A stretch of DNA of 64,000 nucleotides, taken from assembly GCF_012273015.1 (NCBI RefSeq), contig NZ_CP050954.1:3450001-3514000 (forward strand). Reading direction: 5' to 3'. Under the pieces are notes generated by a model. That model saw only the letters and a list, made by a program, of their open reading frames with translations, did no database searches and was not told where the DNA came from. Position numbers and translations under genes: made by a program. Positions 50,793-59,186 of the stretch are shown here, piece by piece. The first letter of the stretch is position 1. Every line of letters starts with the position of its first letter. Origin of the DNA: Hymenobacter sp. BT18 (GTDB lineage Bacteria; Bacteroidota; Bacteroidia; Cytophagales; Hymenobacteraceae).

Positions 50793-51923
50793 CTACAATC
50801 GTACCATCACCTGCTTTACCATGCGCTCCTTCCACTCACGGAAGGTACCGGCCATAATTTGTTGGCGCGCCTCGCCTACCAGCCAAAGGTAGAACGTGAG
50901 GTTGTGCACCGAGGCAATCATGCCGGCCAGGTACTCGCTGGCCTGGAACAGGTGGCGCAGGTAGGCCTTGGAGTAGAAGGTGCTGGCGTAGCCGCCTAGT
51001 TGCGCATCAACCGGCGAGAAGTCGTCGGCCCACTTCTTGTTTTTGATGTTGATAATGCCCTGGGTGGTGAAGAGCATGCCGTTGCGGGCATTGCGGGTGG
51101 GCAGTACGCAGTCGAACATATCCACGCCCAGGGCAATGTTTTCGAGGATGTTGGCCGGCGTGCCCACGCCCATCAAGTAGCGCGGCTTGTCCTGGGGCAG
51201 GATGTCGCACACGATTTCCGTCATCTCATACATCAGCTCGGCCGGCTCGCCCACGCTCAGGCCCCCAATGGCGTTGCCTTCCCGGCCCTGAGCCGCTATA
51301 AACTCTGCCGAGCGCACGCGCAGGTCCTTGAAGGTGCTGCCCTGCACAATAGGAAAAAGCGTCTGCTGGTAGCCGTAGAGGCCTTCGGTGCTGTCGAAGC
51401 GTGCAATGCAGCGCTGCAGCCAGCGGTGCGTCATGTCCAGGGAGCGGCTGGCGTAGCTGTACTCGCAGGGCCAGGGCGTACACTCATCAAAGGCCATGAT
51501 GATATCGGCCCCGATGACTCGCTGAATGTCCATCACGCCCTCCGGCGAAAACAGGTGCTGGGAGCCGTCGATGTGGGAGCGGAACTTCACCCCGTCCTCC
51601 TTGATTTTGCGCGTCTTGCTGAGCGAGTACACCTGGTAGCCGCCCGAGTCGGTGAGGATGGGCCGGTCCCAGCCGTTAAACTTGTGCAGGCCGCCGGCCT
51701 GGCGCAGCACATCCAGGCCCGGGCGCAGGTACAGGTGGTAAGTGTTGCCGAGAATAATCTGGGCCTTGATATCCTCTTTCAATTCGCGCTGGTGCACGGC
51801 CTTCACCGAGCCCGCCGTGCCAACGGGCATGAAAATCGGCGTTTGAATGCTGCCATGGGCCGTGTGCACCACGCCGGCGCGGGCTTTGGTTTGCGGATCT
51901 TGCGCTACAAGGTCAAAGGTCAT
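50793..51923 (-). CDS. tgt: tRNA-guanine transglycosylase
   Basis: Exchanges guanine 34 for preQ1 in tRNAs with GUN anticodons. 376 residues. Active-site aspartates lie in LTDSGGYQVYSLS and FDCVLPTRNARNG, and preQ1 recognition in MAFDECTPWP and GLSVGEP. The usual zinc knuckle CxCxxC near residue 300 is replaced by DAQLGGYAS, while the histidine of the site (ASVHNLTFY) remains. A TACCTTTG element and a palindromic repeat lie upstream, so the repeat would be in the 5' leader. Confidence 0.95.
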   Translation of the reverse strand: MTFDLVAQDPQTKARAGVVHTAHGSIQTPIFMPVGTAGSVKAVHQRELKEDIKAQIILGNTYHLYLRPGLDVLRQAGGLHKFNGWDRPILTDSGGYQVYSLSKTRKIKEDGVKFRSHIDGSQHLFSPEGVMDIQRVIGADIIMAFDECTPWPCEYSYASRSLDMTHRWLQRCIARFDSTEGLYGYQQTLFPIVQGSTFKDLRVRSAEFIAAQGREGNAIGGLSVGEPAELMYEMTEIVCDILPQDKPRYLMGVGTPANILENIALGVDMFDCVLPTRNARNGMLFTTQGIINIKNKKWADDFSPVDAQLGGYASTFYSKAYLRHLFQASEYLAGMIASVHNLTFYLWLVGEARQQIMAGTFREWKERMVKQVMVRL

Positions 51924-51997
51924 GCGGGGAAGGGAATCAGTTATTCGTTGCTAGTTGTCCGTTGCTAGTTGACAGGGAATATCATGTCAAAAACGAC

Positions 51998-52094
51998 CGT
52001 CATGCAGAGCGCAACGAAGCCTCTTGCTAGTGTCGTCATCAGATTACCATTGCAACGTCAGCAAGCAAGAGGCTTCGCTGCGCTCTGCATGACG
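51998..52094. repeat. Dispersed palindromic repeat, copy 6 (31-bp arms)
   Basis: Arms 51998-52028 and 52064-52094 pair with one mismatch and contain CATGCAGAGCGCAACGAAGC. GTTGCTAGT/ACTAGCAAC words flank it on both sides, forming an outer fold-back. It lies between the divergent tgt and GT2 genes. Confidence 0.82.
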
Positions 52095-52119
52095 ACCTCT
52101 GACAACTAGCAACGGACTA

Positions 52120-52127
52120 CAAAGGTA
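52120..52127 (-). promoter_or_regulatory. Candidate -7 element for tgt
   Basis: TACCTTTG on the minus strand is a full TAnnTTTG match. It is 197 bases upstream of the tgt start, which would put palindrome copy 6 in the transcribed leader. No clear -33 TTTG. Confidence 0.42.
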
Positions 52128-52142
52128 GCCCGCTGCCGCCGA

Positions 52143-53312
52143 ATGCCTACTTTTGCGGGCTTCACCCTGTCCTGTGCCGTGCTCAACCTGTTTTCTCCCC
52201 TTGTTTGGCTGCTGATTGCCTGCGTGCTGGTGCAGCTCTACTACCTGGGGTACTACGTTTGGGCGTTTGCCCGGCGCCCCGCCGAACTCGCAGCCGACGA
52301 GTCCGCGCCAGCCGCCGAAGAGCCTATATCCGTACTGGTGTGTGCCCACAACGAGTTGGAGAACCTGCGCCGACTGCTGCCCTTGCTGCTCCAACAAGAT
52401 TACCCGGTCGGTTTCGAGCTGATTATTGTGGATGACCGCTCCGCCGACGACACGTTTCTGTATGTGCAGCAGCTTACCCAGTACTATCCGCACGTGCGGC
52501 TGGTGACGGTAAACCGTACCCCAGAGGGACTTTCACCCAAAAAATATGCCCTCACGCTCGGCATAAAATCGGCCCGAAATTCCCGGCTGCTGTTTACGGA
52601 TGCCGATTGTATTCCGGCTACCAATCAGTGGATCAGGCTGATGCAGCGCGGCTTTGCAACCCCGGCCGATCTGGTTGTCGGGTACTCGGCCTATGCTCCC
52701 GAAACCGGGTTTTTAAATAAACTCATCCGGTTTGAAACCCTGCTGAGCGGGGCACAGTATCTGTCCTTCGCGTGGCGGGGCCACCCCTATATGGGCGTGG
52801 GGCGCAACCTCGCCTACACGCGGGCAGTCTTTCAGTCTACCAAGGGCTTTGCTTCCCACATCCGCTCCCTCGGCGGCGACGACGACCTGCTGGTGCAGGA
52901 CGCGGTGCAGCAGGGGGCGCGGGTAGTGGTGGTGGCCGAGCCCGCGGCGCATACACTCAGTGAGCCTGCGGGCAGCTGGCGGGCGTGGTGGCGGCAAAAG
53001 CGGCGGCACTTGGCCGCTGGTCGCCGCTACCGTTTGGCCGACCGGGTGCGCATCGGAAACTTTATCGTCAGCAATGTGCTTTTCTACGGCATATCGGTGG
53101 CGCTACTGTTTTCCCGGCCCGATTGGGTACCTTTGGCGGCAGTGTGGCTGGTCCGGACTGCAGCTATTTGTGCAACATATGGGCAGCTCGGCCGTCGGCT
53201 CGACGACCAGCTACCCGTAGGAATGCTACCCATTCTGGACGCTGTCTACTTTTTTTATTATCTAGCTCTGGGAATTTCACTGTTCCTCTACCGCTCTCTC
53301 CGATGGAAGTAA
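52143..53312 (+). CDS. Family 2 glycosyltransferase, membrane-bound
   Basis: 389 residues. TM1 is at about 15-40, the GT2 catalytic domain at 60-285 with ISVLVCAHNELENL, the DDRSADDTF region, FTDADCIPATNQW and GGDDDLLVQDAV, then a WRQKRRH-type acceptor motif and three more helices. The start is unsure: ATG 52143 contains a TACTTTTG -7-like element at 52148-52155, and GTG 52179 would start just before TM1. The gene overlaps the sigma factor gene by 10 bases. Polysaccharide or carotenoid/lipid glycosylation are both possible. Confidence 0.88.
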   Translation: MPTFAGFTLSCAVLNLFSPLVWLLIACVLVQLYYLGYYVWAFARRPAELAADESAPAAEEPISVLVCAHNELENLRRLLPLLLQQDYPVGFELIIVDDRSADDTFLYVQQLTQYYPHVRLVTVNRTPEGLSPKKYALTLGIKSARNSRLLFTDADCIPATNQWIRLMQRGFATPADLVVGYSAYAPETGFLNKLIRFETLLSGAQYLSFAWRGHPYMGVGRNLAYTRAVFQSTKGFASHIRSLGGDDDLLVQDAVQQGARVVVVAEPAAHTLSEPAGSWRAWWRQKRRHLAAGRRYRLADRVRIGNFIVSNVLFYGISVALLFSRPDWVPLAAVWLVRTAAICATYGQLGRRLDDQLPVGMLPILDAVYFFYYLALGISLFLYRSLRWK

Positions 53313-53926
53313 ACAATCAGGAAATACAGAAGCAGTTTTCTGCTAAAGCCAAGCACGATTTCAAGCTGATTCGGGCTGCTGTGGAAAATGGCGACGAGAA
53401 GGCCTACGCCGAGCTGATGCAGATCTACAAGAAGCCCGTGTACCACGTGGTGCTGAAGATGGTGCGCAACCCCGACGACGCCGAGGACCTTACCATCGAG
53501 GCTTTTGCCAAGGCTTTCCGCAACCTGCACAAGTTCAACCCCGAATTTGCCTTCAGCACCTGGCTGTTCCGCATTGCCACCAACAACTGCATCGACTTTA
53601 TTCGCAAGAATAAAATCAAGACGATGTCGATTGATTCGGCCATCAAGATTGACAACGGCGACGAAATCACCATTGATTTCCGTGACAACAACCTGAACCC
53701 CCAGGAAACCGCCATCAAAAACCAGAAAATCGAGATTATGCAGCACGTGGTAGCCCGCCTACCCGAGAAGTACCAGCGGCTGGTGTCTTTGCGCTATTTC
53801 GATGAGCTGAGCTACGAAGAAATTGCCCAGGAGCTGAAAGCCCCGCTCGGCACGGTGAAAGCCCAGCTGCACCGCGCCCGCGAGTTGCTCTATGACATGG
53901 TGAAAAACAAAAAGCATATCATCTAA
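53303..53926 (+). CDS. RNA polymerase sigma-70 family (ECF-type) sigma factor
   Basis: 207 residues. Region 2 (about 25-110) includes NPDDAEDLTIEAFAKAF and FSTWLFRIATNNCIDF; region 4 (about 145-200) includes LPEKYQRLVSLRYFDELSYEEI and TVKAQLHRARELL. No anti-sigma gene is adjacent. Its start lies inside the last codons of the GT2 gene. The length and sequence resemble the broadly conserved housekeeping-like ECF sigma of Bacteroidota. A terminator follows. Confidence 0.92.
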   Translation: MEVNNQEIQKQFSAKAKHDFKLIRAAVENGDEKAYAELMQIYKKPVYHVVLKMVRNPDDAEDLTIEAFAKAFRNLHKFNPEFAFSTWLFRIATNNCIDFIRKNKIKTMSIDSAIKIDNGDEITIDFRDNNLNPQETAIKNQKIEIMQHVVARLPEKYQRLVSLRYFDELSYEEIAQELKAPLGTVKAQLHRARELLYDMVKNKKHII

Positions 53927-53930
53927 GCGG

Positions 53931-53960
53931 AAAAGCCCCGGCGCAAGTCGGGGCTTTTTT
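53931..53960 (+). terminator. Terminator after the sigma factor gene
   Basis: AAAAGCCCCG pairs with CGGGGCTTTT around an 8-base loop and is followed by TT. It starts 4 bases after the stop. Confidence 0.86.
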
Positions 53961-53996
53961 GTTGGTATTTGTAACAAGAATTAGGTAGATCATAGG

Positions 53997-54359
53997 GTGT
54001 TAGTCCCGCTAGTAATTTATTGCCTGCTGCCCTTGGTTGGCGTTGCGGCCTATTGGTATCTATGCCGGCGCATGGCCAAGGACATGGTGGAGTTACCTGA
54101 GTGGCATTTGTTCGTAGTAATGGCCACGTACGGGGGGTGGTTGCTAGTTTTGTTGACGACCATGTTTTGGCAATGGTCGGGTATGGCGTCTCTGGGTATG
54201 CTGTACCTTCTAGGTATAGCTCCCTTTCTGATGCTGTTCATCGCACTTAAAACTGCCCGCCAGCCGCAGCTTTCAGTTTATCACCGCTGGATTTTTAGGG
54301 CCAGTGCACTATATCTACCTATTGTTGGTGGGGGGCTACTGCTTGCTTTACTGCGTTGA
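53997..54359 (+). CDS. Small hypothetical membrane protein
   Basis: 120 residues from a GTG start with four hydrophobic segments (about 2-22, 38-58, 65-83, 100-119). The DNA is more AT-rich than its neighbours. No family recognised. It stands alone between a terminator and rsmG. Confidence 0.55.
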   Translation: MLVPLVIYCLLPLVGVAAYWYLCRRMAKDMVELPEWHLFVVMATYGGWLLVLLTTMFWQWSGMASLGMLYLLGIAPFLMLFIALKTARQPQLSVYHRWIFRASALYLPIVGGGLLLALLR

Positions 54360-54422
54360 GCAAGTAGCCTACTTTGTGCCCGATTCAGCGGCATTTAGTA
54401 GCAAGCCGCTAACTGGAGCTGC

Positions 54423-54430
54423 TATCTTTG
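54423..54430 (+). promoter_or_regulatory. Candidate -7 element giving a nearly leaderless rsmG mRNA
   Basis: TATCTTTG is a full TAnnTTTG match only 4 bases before the rsmG ATG at 54435, so transcription would start at or next to the start codon. No good -33 element was seen. Confidence 0.42.
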
Positions 54431-54434
54431 CCCG

Positions 54435-55061
54435 ATGGATATCATCACCCGCTACTTCCCGCACCTCACCGACCACCAGCGCGCCCAGTTCGGGCAACTT
54501 ATCACGGAGTTTCGCGGCTGGAACGAGCGGCTGAACCTGGTAGCCCGCACCGACGTCGACAACCTGGCCGAGCGGCACGTGCTGCATTCCCTGGGTATTG
54601 CCAAAGTAGTGGAGTTTCCGGCGGGCAGCGCTGTACTCGACGTGGGAACGGGCGGGGGCTTGCCCGGCCTGCCGCTGGCCATTCTGTTCCCTGAGGTGAA
54701 GTTTCACCTCATCGACAGCATTGGCAAGAAGATTCGGGCGGTCCAGGAAATGGCCCACACCCTTAAGCTCTCGAACGTAACGGCCGAGCAAATCCGGGCC
54801 GAGCAGGTGCGCCCCAAATTTGATTTTGTGGTGAGCCGGGCCGTAGCACGGCTGGCAGCCTTTCACCCGTGGATTGAACACCGCTACAAGCCTCACGGAC
54901 TGCCCAACAGCGGCCTGTACTACCTGAAGGGCGGCGACCTGCAGGAGGAAATCGAAGAATCGGGCCTGGCGGCCCAGGTTTTCGACCTGTCTGATTACTT
55001 CAAGGAAGACTTCTTCGAAACCAAAAAAGTAGTGTTCGTGCCGACTAACCGGCAGGGGTAA
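54435..55061 (+). CDS. rsmG: 16S rRNA (guanine-527 N7)-methyltransferase
   Basis: Methylates G527 in the 16S 530 loop; loss of it gives low-level streptomycin resistance in other bacteria. 208 residues. WNERLNLVARTDVDNLAERHVLHSL is the family N-terminal motif in parts, the SAM site is LDVGTGGGLPGLPLAI, and VSRAVARLAAF follows. A full-length member. Confidence 0.96.
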   Translation: MDIITRYFPHLTDHQRAQFGQLITEFRGWNERLNLVARTDVDNLAERHVLHSLGIAKVVEFPAGSAVLDVGTGGGLPGLPLAILFPEVKFHLIDSIGKKIRAVQEMAHTLKLSNVTAEQIRAEQVRPKFDFVVSRAVARLAAFHPWIEHRYKPHGLPNSGLYYLKGGDLQEEIEESGLAAQVFDLSDYFKEDFFETKKVVFVPTNRQG

Positions 55062-55072
55062 CTGAATAAGGC

Positions 55073-56062
55073 TTACCTGGGCGTTTCGGCCGTGAGAAAG
55101 TCCAGCGCGCGGCGCTCCGAGTAGTAGCTGCCATCGGGGGAGCCTTCGGCAAAGCCCACGTGCCCACCTTCGTGCGGCGTCTCCAGGTACACGAACTGGC
55201 TCTGGGCAGCCACCTCCCGCGGAAAGCAGGCCGGGGGCAGGAATGGGTCGTTTTCGGCATTCACCAGCAGGGTCGGAATCCGGATGTTGCCCAGGTAGCG
55301 CCCGGAGCTGGCATGCTCATAGTACTCCTCCGCCGATTTGAATCCGTGCATCGGGGCTGTGTACTTGTCGTCGAACTCCGGGAAAAAGCGCAGCTCATCT
55401 AGGTTCGAAACGTCTACCTGGCCGGGGAGAATTTCGGCTTTTTGCCGAATTTTCTCCCGCAGGGTGCGCATGAAGTTGTTGAGGTACAGGCGGTTTTCGA
55501 AGCGGGAAATATGGTTGGAGCTGGACTTCAGGTCCGTAGGCACGGAGAACACGGCCGCCCGCTGCACTTCCCGCGGCACCCGGTCGGGGTTTTCGCCCAG
55601 GTACTTCAGCGTGACGTTGCCGCCGGCGGAGAAGCCCGTCAGAAAAATGCGGCGGTAGCGCAGCTTGCTCAGGGCGTGGCGCACGACAAAGTCCAGGTCG
55701 TCGGTGTCGCCTAAGTGGTAGGAGCGGAGCAGGCGGTTCATTTCGCCGCTGCAACTGCGGTAGTTCCAGGCCAGGGCATCGAACCCCGCCCGGTTGAAAG
55801 CCTGCACCATGCCGCGCATGTAAGGCCGGCCGGCGCTGCCTTCCAGCCCGTGCGAGACGATACCCAGTGTGTCGGAAGCAGGCTGGGCCGCCGGCAGCCG
55901 CGACCAGTCGAGGTCCAGAAAGTCGCCATCCTCTGTTTCTACTCGTTCCCGCTGGTAGCGCACGTCGGGGCCCGTGCGCAGCAGGCTGGGCACAATGGTC
56001 TGCAGGTGGCCGTTGAACAGGTAGCGTGGCGGCTGGTAGGAGGAAGAGGAAATAAGCGGCAT
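55073..56062 (-). CDS. YheT-family alpha/beta hydrolase
   Basis: 329 residues. N-terminal FNGHLQTIVPSLLR is typical of YheT/ABHD1-3-like hydrolases. The nucleophile elbow is GFSAGGN, the oxyanion region SHGLEGSAGRPYMRG, the acid is in NAENDPFLP and the histidine in HEGGHVGF. A lipid esterase or similar role is likely. Convergent with rsmG. Confidence 0.9.
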   Translation of the reverse strand: MPLISSSSYQPPRYLFNGHLQTIVPSLLRTGPDVRYQRERVETEDGDFLDLDWSRLPAAQPASDTLGIVSHGLEGSAGRPYMRGMVQAFNRAGFDALAWNYRSCSGEMNRLLRSYHLGDTDDLDFVVRHALSKLRYRRIFLTGFSAGGNVTLKYLGENPDRVPREVQRAAVFSVPTDLKSSSNHISRFENRLYLNNFMRTLREKIRQKAEILPGQVDVSNLDELRFFPEFDDKYTAPMHGFKSAEEYYEHASSGRYLGNIRIPTLLVNAENDPFLPPACFPREVAAQSQFVYLETPHEGGHVGFAEGSPDGSYYSERRALDFLTAETPR

Positions 56063-56183
56063 TGGGAAGACCTGAAATTACGGCAACGGACTACAGCCGT
56101 AGAACAAGGTACGAAAAAGGCGGCATGCATACTATTATGGGTAGCAAAGTAGGAATTGCTGACGCACTATTTCACCGCTGGTA

Positions 56184-56214
56184 TTTGCAGATTCAAACCA
56201 AAGCCCTACCTTTG
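56184..56214 (+). promoter_or_regulatory. Promoter of rpsT
   Basis: TTTG at 56184-56187 and TACCTTTG at 56207-56214 are 19 bases apart, an exact match to the Bacteroidota -33/-7 consensus and spacing. It ends 48 bases before the rpsT start. Confidence 0.78.
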
Positions 56215-56262
56215 CCCACCCAATTGAACTGATTTCGAGCAGAACGTCACTTTACCATACCC

Positions 56263-56520
56263 ATGGCAAACCATAAATCGGCCCTCAAGCGCATCCGCTC
56301 CAACGAAGCTAAGCGCGTACTGAACCGTTACCAAGCAAAATCTACCCGTACGGCTATCAAGAAGCTGCGCGCCACCACCGATGCCTCGGCTGCTCAGGAG
56401 CTGCTGAAGCGCGTATCGTCGATGCTGGACCGCTTGGCCAAGAAGAACATCATTCACAAGAACAAAGCCGCCAACAACAAGTCGAAGCTGGCTAAGTTCG
56501 TGAAGTCGCTGGCTGCCTAA
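56263..56520 (+). CDS. rpsT: 30S ribosomal protein S20
   Basis: 85 residues, very basic and helical. Starts MANHKSALKRIRSNEAKR and ends NKSKLAKFVKSLAA, both typical. Single gene with its own promoter and terminator. Confidence 0.97.
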   Translation: MANHKSALKRIRSNEAKRVLNRYQAKSTRTAIKKLRATTDASAAQELLKRVSSMLDRLAKKNIIHKNKAANNKSKLAKFVKSLAA

Positions 56521-56556
56521 GCGGCAACAAAGTCAGCGTTTCTGCTCCGATATAGA

Positions 56557-56587
56557 AAAGGCCCGTTGCGCAAGCAGCGGGCCTTTT
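56557..56587 (+). terminator. Terminator after rpsT
   Basis: AAAGGCCCGTTGC pairs with GCAGCGGGCCTTT (one G-T) around GCAA, followed by T residues. Confidence 0.85.
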
Positions 56588-56628
56588 CGCGTGACTAGTG
56601 TTAGCCAGTACGTGCTGGCAAACGGCAC

Positions 56629-56665
56629 AAAAAAAGCCGGCCCAACTGCATGGGCCAGCTTTTTA
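56629..56665 (-). terminator. Terminator after pyk
   Basis: AAAAAGC-CGGCCCA and TGGGCC-AGCTTTTT pair with a small bulge; on the minus strand a run of T follows. It lies 18 bp after the pyk stop. Confidence 0.8.
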
Positions 56666-56682
56666 GTAATCACCTAACTAGG

Positions 56683-58119
56683 CTAAACAATCGTCACCTT
56701 CATCATATTGGCCTGGCCGTGCTCCGTGATGGGCATCGAACCAGTGGTAATGAAGGCGTCTCCGGCCTGCAGGTGGCCGGTGGTCGTCAGGATGTACTTG
56801 ATATCGGCAATAGTACTGTCGGTGCTGTTGAACCGGTCGTAGTAGAAACCACGCACACCCCACACCAGGCTCAGGGCCGTGAGCAGGGGGCGGTTATCGG
56901 TGAAGATGAAGATATCGGCCTTGGGACGGTACTTCGAAATCTGGAAGGCCGTGTAGCCTTTGTGCGTTACGCCGGTCAGTGCCTTGGCCTTGGTATTGCG
57001 CGACAAGTGCACCGACGCCGAGAGCACGCTGTCCACCATAAACGAGGGTGAGTTGGGGTCGATGGGGTAGAAGCGGTGAAACACTTCGGCCTGGCTTTCC
57101 ACGCTGCGAATGGTGGCTACCATGGAGCGGATAACTTCTACCGGGTACTGGCCTACGGCCGTTTCGGCAGAAAGCATCAGAGCATCGGCTCCGTCCATCA
57201 CGGCGTTGGCTACGTCGCTGGTTTCGGCGCGGGTGGGGCGGGGGGCCGTAATCATGCTTTCCATCATCTGGGTAGCTACAATTACCGGCTTGCCGAGCTT
57301 GTTGCACTTCTGCACAATCATCTTCTGCGACATCGGCACCTCTTCCATCTTCACTTCCACACCAAGGTCGCCCCGGGCTACCATCACGGCATCCGTAATG
57401 GCAATGATTTCGTCGAGGTTGCGCAGGCCTTCGGGCGTTTCAATCTTAGCTACTACGCGGGCTTCCTTGCCGCTTTCGGCAATCAGGCTCTTGATAAAGC
57501 GGATGTCCTCGGCACGGCGGGCAAACGAGAGGGCAATCCAGTCAACGCCGTTTTCGAGGCCAAACTTCAGGTCTTCGATGTCCTTCTCCGTCATCGACGG
57601 GGCCGACACGTCGGAATCGGGCAGGTTGATGCCTTTGCGGGGCTTCACCAAACCGCCGTAGATTACTTCCACATCTACTTCCTTGTCGCGGTCGGTAGCC
57701 AATACGCGCAGCTCAATTTTGCCGTCGTCAATGAGGATCATGTCGCCGGGCTTCACGTCGCGGGCCAGACCCAGGTAAATCGTGCTCAGGCGCGTGGCCG
57801 TGCTGATTTCCTTTTCGCCGCACACCAGCTTGATCTTGTCGCCAGGCTTGATTTCCACGCCTCCACCTTCTACATCACCCAGGCGAATCTTGGGGCCCTG
57901 CAAATCCTGCAACAAGCCCACGTTGGTGCGCATGTCCTTGTTGAGACGACGCACGGTGTTGATGACGGCTAAATGCTCTTCGTGGGCCCCGTGCGAGAAG
58001 TTCAGCCGGAACACGTCCACGCCTTCGCGGATGAGGGTGCCGAGCTTCTCATAGGTGTTGGAGGCGGGCCCCACGGTGGCCACAATTTTGGTCTTGTTGT
58101 ACTTGGGAAATGATTCCAT
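56683..58119 (-). CDS. pyk: Pyruvate kinase
   Basis: Last step of glycolysis. 478 residues. It has TKIVATVGPASNTYEKL, FRLNFSHGAHEEH, LLQDLQGPKIRLG, the metal/catalytic MVARGDLGVEV and the ATQMMESM/RPTRAETSDVANAV signature. The ATG at 58119 starts MESFPKYNKTKI. It is downstream of the IPExxxVDY-type gene on the same strand, with a 150-bp gap that holds a 13-bp inverted repeat. Confidence 0.97.
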   Translation of the reverse strand: MESFPKYNKTKIVATVGPASNTYEKLGTLIREGVDVFRLNFSHGAHEEHLAVINTVRRLNKDMRTNVGLLQDLQGPKIRLGDVEGGGVEIKPGDKIKLVCGEKEISTATRLSTIYLGLARDVKPGDMILIDDGKIELRVLATDRDKEVDVEVIYGGLVKPRKGINLPDSDVSAPSMTEKDIEDLKFGLENGVDWIALSFARRAEDIRFIKSLIAESGKEARVVAKIETPEGLRNLDEIIAITDAVMVARGDLGVEVKMEEVPMSQKMIVQKCNKLGKPVIVATQMMESMITAPRPTRAETSDVANAVMDGADALMLSAETAVGQYPVEVIRSMVATIRSVESQAEVFHRFYPIDPNSPSFMVDSVLSASVHLSRNTKAKALTGVTHKGYTAFQISKYRPKADIFIFTDNRPLLTALSLVWGVRGFYYDRFNSTDSTIADIKYILTTTGHLQAGDAFITTGSMPITEHGQANMMKVTIV

Positions 58120-58184
58120 GCAGGAAGGTAACAGGTGACTAGTAACAGGTGATGAAGAAGGCGGCACCAAGTGGTAGGCCGGCA

Positions 58185-58263
58185 CGCGAAGCTCCCGGTG
58201 CAGACATCGGGCGCGTTAAGGTAAGCAACCTCACACGACGATGCGCACGGCGGGAGCTTCGCG
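58185..58263. repeat. Short inverted repeat between pyk and the upstream gene
   Basis: CGCGAAGCTCCCG (58185-58197) and CGGGAGCTTCGCG (58251-58263) are exact complements enclosing 53 bases. The arm GCGAAGC recalls the dispersed palindromic family but is shorter. Confidence 0.6.
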
Positions 58264-58271
58264 CTACAATC

Positions 58272-58694
58272 TCAAAAGAGTAGATTTTCTTTGAATTTTA
58301 AAGAATTCGGGTCGAACTGGCAGGCATACTGCACGGTAGGCAGATCGGTAAGCCGCGCCAGCAGTTCTTCTCCCGCCAGGCTGCCCGTGCCGTTGCTGAC
58401 TTGGAGCAGGTAATCATACTCCTTAATATCGGGAGCCAGGTAAGGCTTTTTCAGGACCGAGGGGTCCACGCTACGGTTGCGCAGCAGGCGGAGGCTGAGC
58501 GTCTCGGTGGCGTGCAAGTAGTTGCTAATCACCAGTCGACCCCGATTCAGCAGGTCGTAGATCAGGTCCTGCTGCTTTACCAGGCGCAGGCGCAGGGCGG
58601 TGTTCAGCGTCCAAGCCAGGGTGTGTTCCCGGCTGGAAGAAACGATGCCGAAGAGGTCGAAGTCACAGTCGTACTCAACGTCGAGAGTGAGCAT
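58272..58694 (-). CDS. IPExxxVDY family protein
   Basis: 140 residues. Matches a small family seen next to acpP/fabF/rnc and pyk in Bacteroidota. The eponymous motif is degenerate here (LAPDIKEYDYLL). Starts with a cluster of acidic residues (VEYDCDFDLFGI). Function unknown. Divergent from acpP. Confidence 0.78.
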   Translation of the reverse strand: MLTLDVEYDCDFDLFGIVSSSREHTLAWTLNTALRLRLVKQQDLIYDLLNRGRLVISNYLHATETLSLRLLRNRSVDPSVLKKPYLAPDIKEYDYLLQVSNGTGSLAGEELLARLTDLPTVQYACQFDPNSLKFKENLLF

Positions 58695-58849
58695 GGCAAG
58701 AAGGAAATATAGCTACCAGGGCCAAAGATACAAGCCAGCCGGGGCGGTTCCGCGCAACGTCCGATGCCCAGACAAGATTGCGTCTTTGTTTGACAATGTT
58801 AGGGAAGATAGTGTTATTTGTGGCGAGTTTTCTTTAAACCCCCACGGAA

Positions 58850-59086
58850 ATGTCTGAAATCGCAGAAAAAGTAAAGGCCATCATCATCGACAAACTCGGC
58901 GTAGAAGCTTCGGAAGTAACTCCGGAGGCCTCCTTCACCAACGACCTGGGTGCCGACTCGCTGGACACCGTCGAGCTGATCATGGAGTTCGAAAAAGAAT
59001 TCAACGTGTCTATCCCAGACGATCAGGCTGAGAACATCGGTACCGTGGGCCAGGCTATCAGCTACCTCGAAGAGCACGCCAAGTAA
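58850..59086 (+). CDS. acpP: Acyl carrier protein
   Basis: Carries growing acyl chains in fatty acid synthesis. 78 residues, acidic. The phosphopantetheine serine is S37 in [10 protein letters not shown]. Followed by a terminator and then fabF. Confidence 0.98.
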   Translation: MSEIAEKVKAIIIDKLGVEASEVTPEASFTNDLGADSLDTVELIMEFEKEFNVSIPDDQAENIGTVGQAISYLEEHAK

Positions 59087-59121
59087 TCGGCGAGCTACGC
59101 TCTCCTCCCTTTAGCGCTTAC

Positions 59122-59161
59122 CGGCCGGCTCGCCGCCGGCCGTTTTGCTTTTTTACCTTTT
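59122..59161 (+). terminator. Terminator after acpP, overlapping a possible fabF -7 element
   Basis: CGGCCGGC (59122-59129) pairs with GCCGGCCG (59135-59142), followed by TTTTGCTTTTTT. TACCTTTT at 59154-59161 comes at once after and may be the -7 element of fabF, so partial readthrough plus a new start is possible. Confidence 0.72.
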
Positions 59162-59186
59162 TAGTTTCGCTTCTCTGCGCCAGCCT

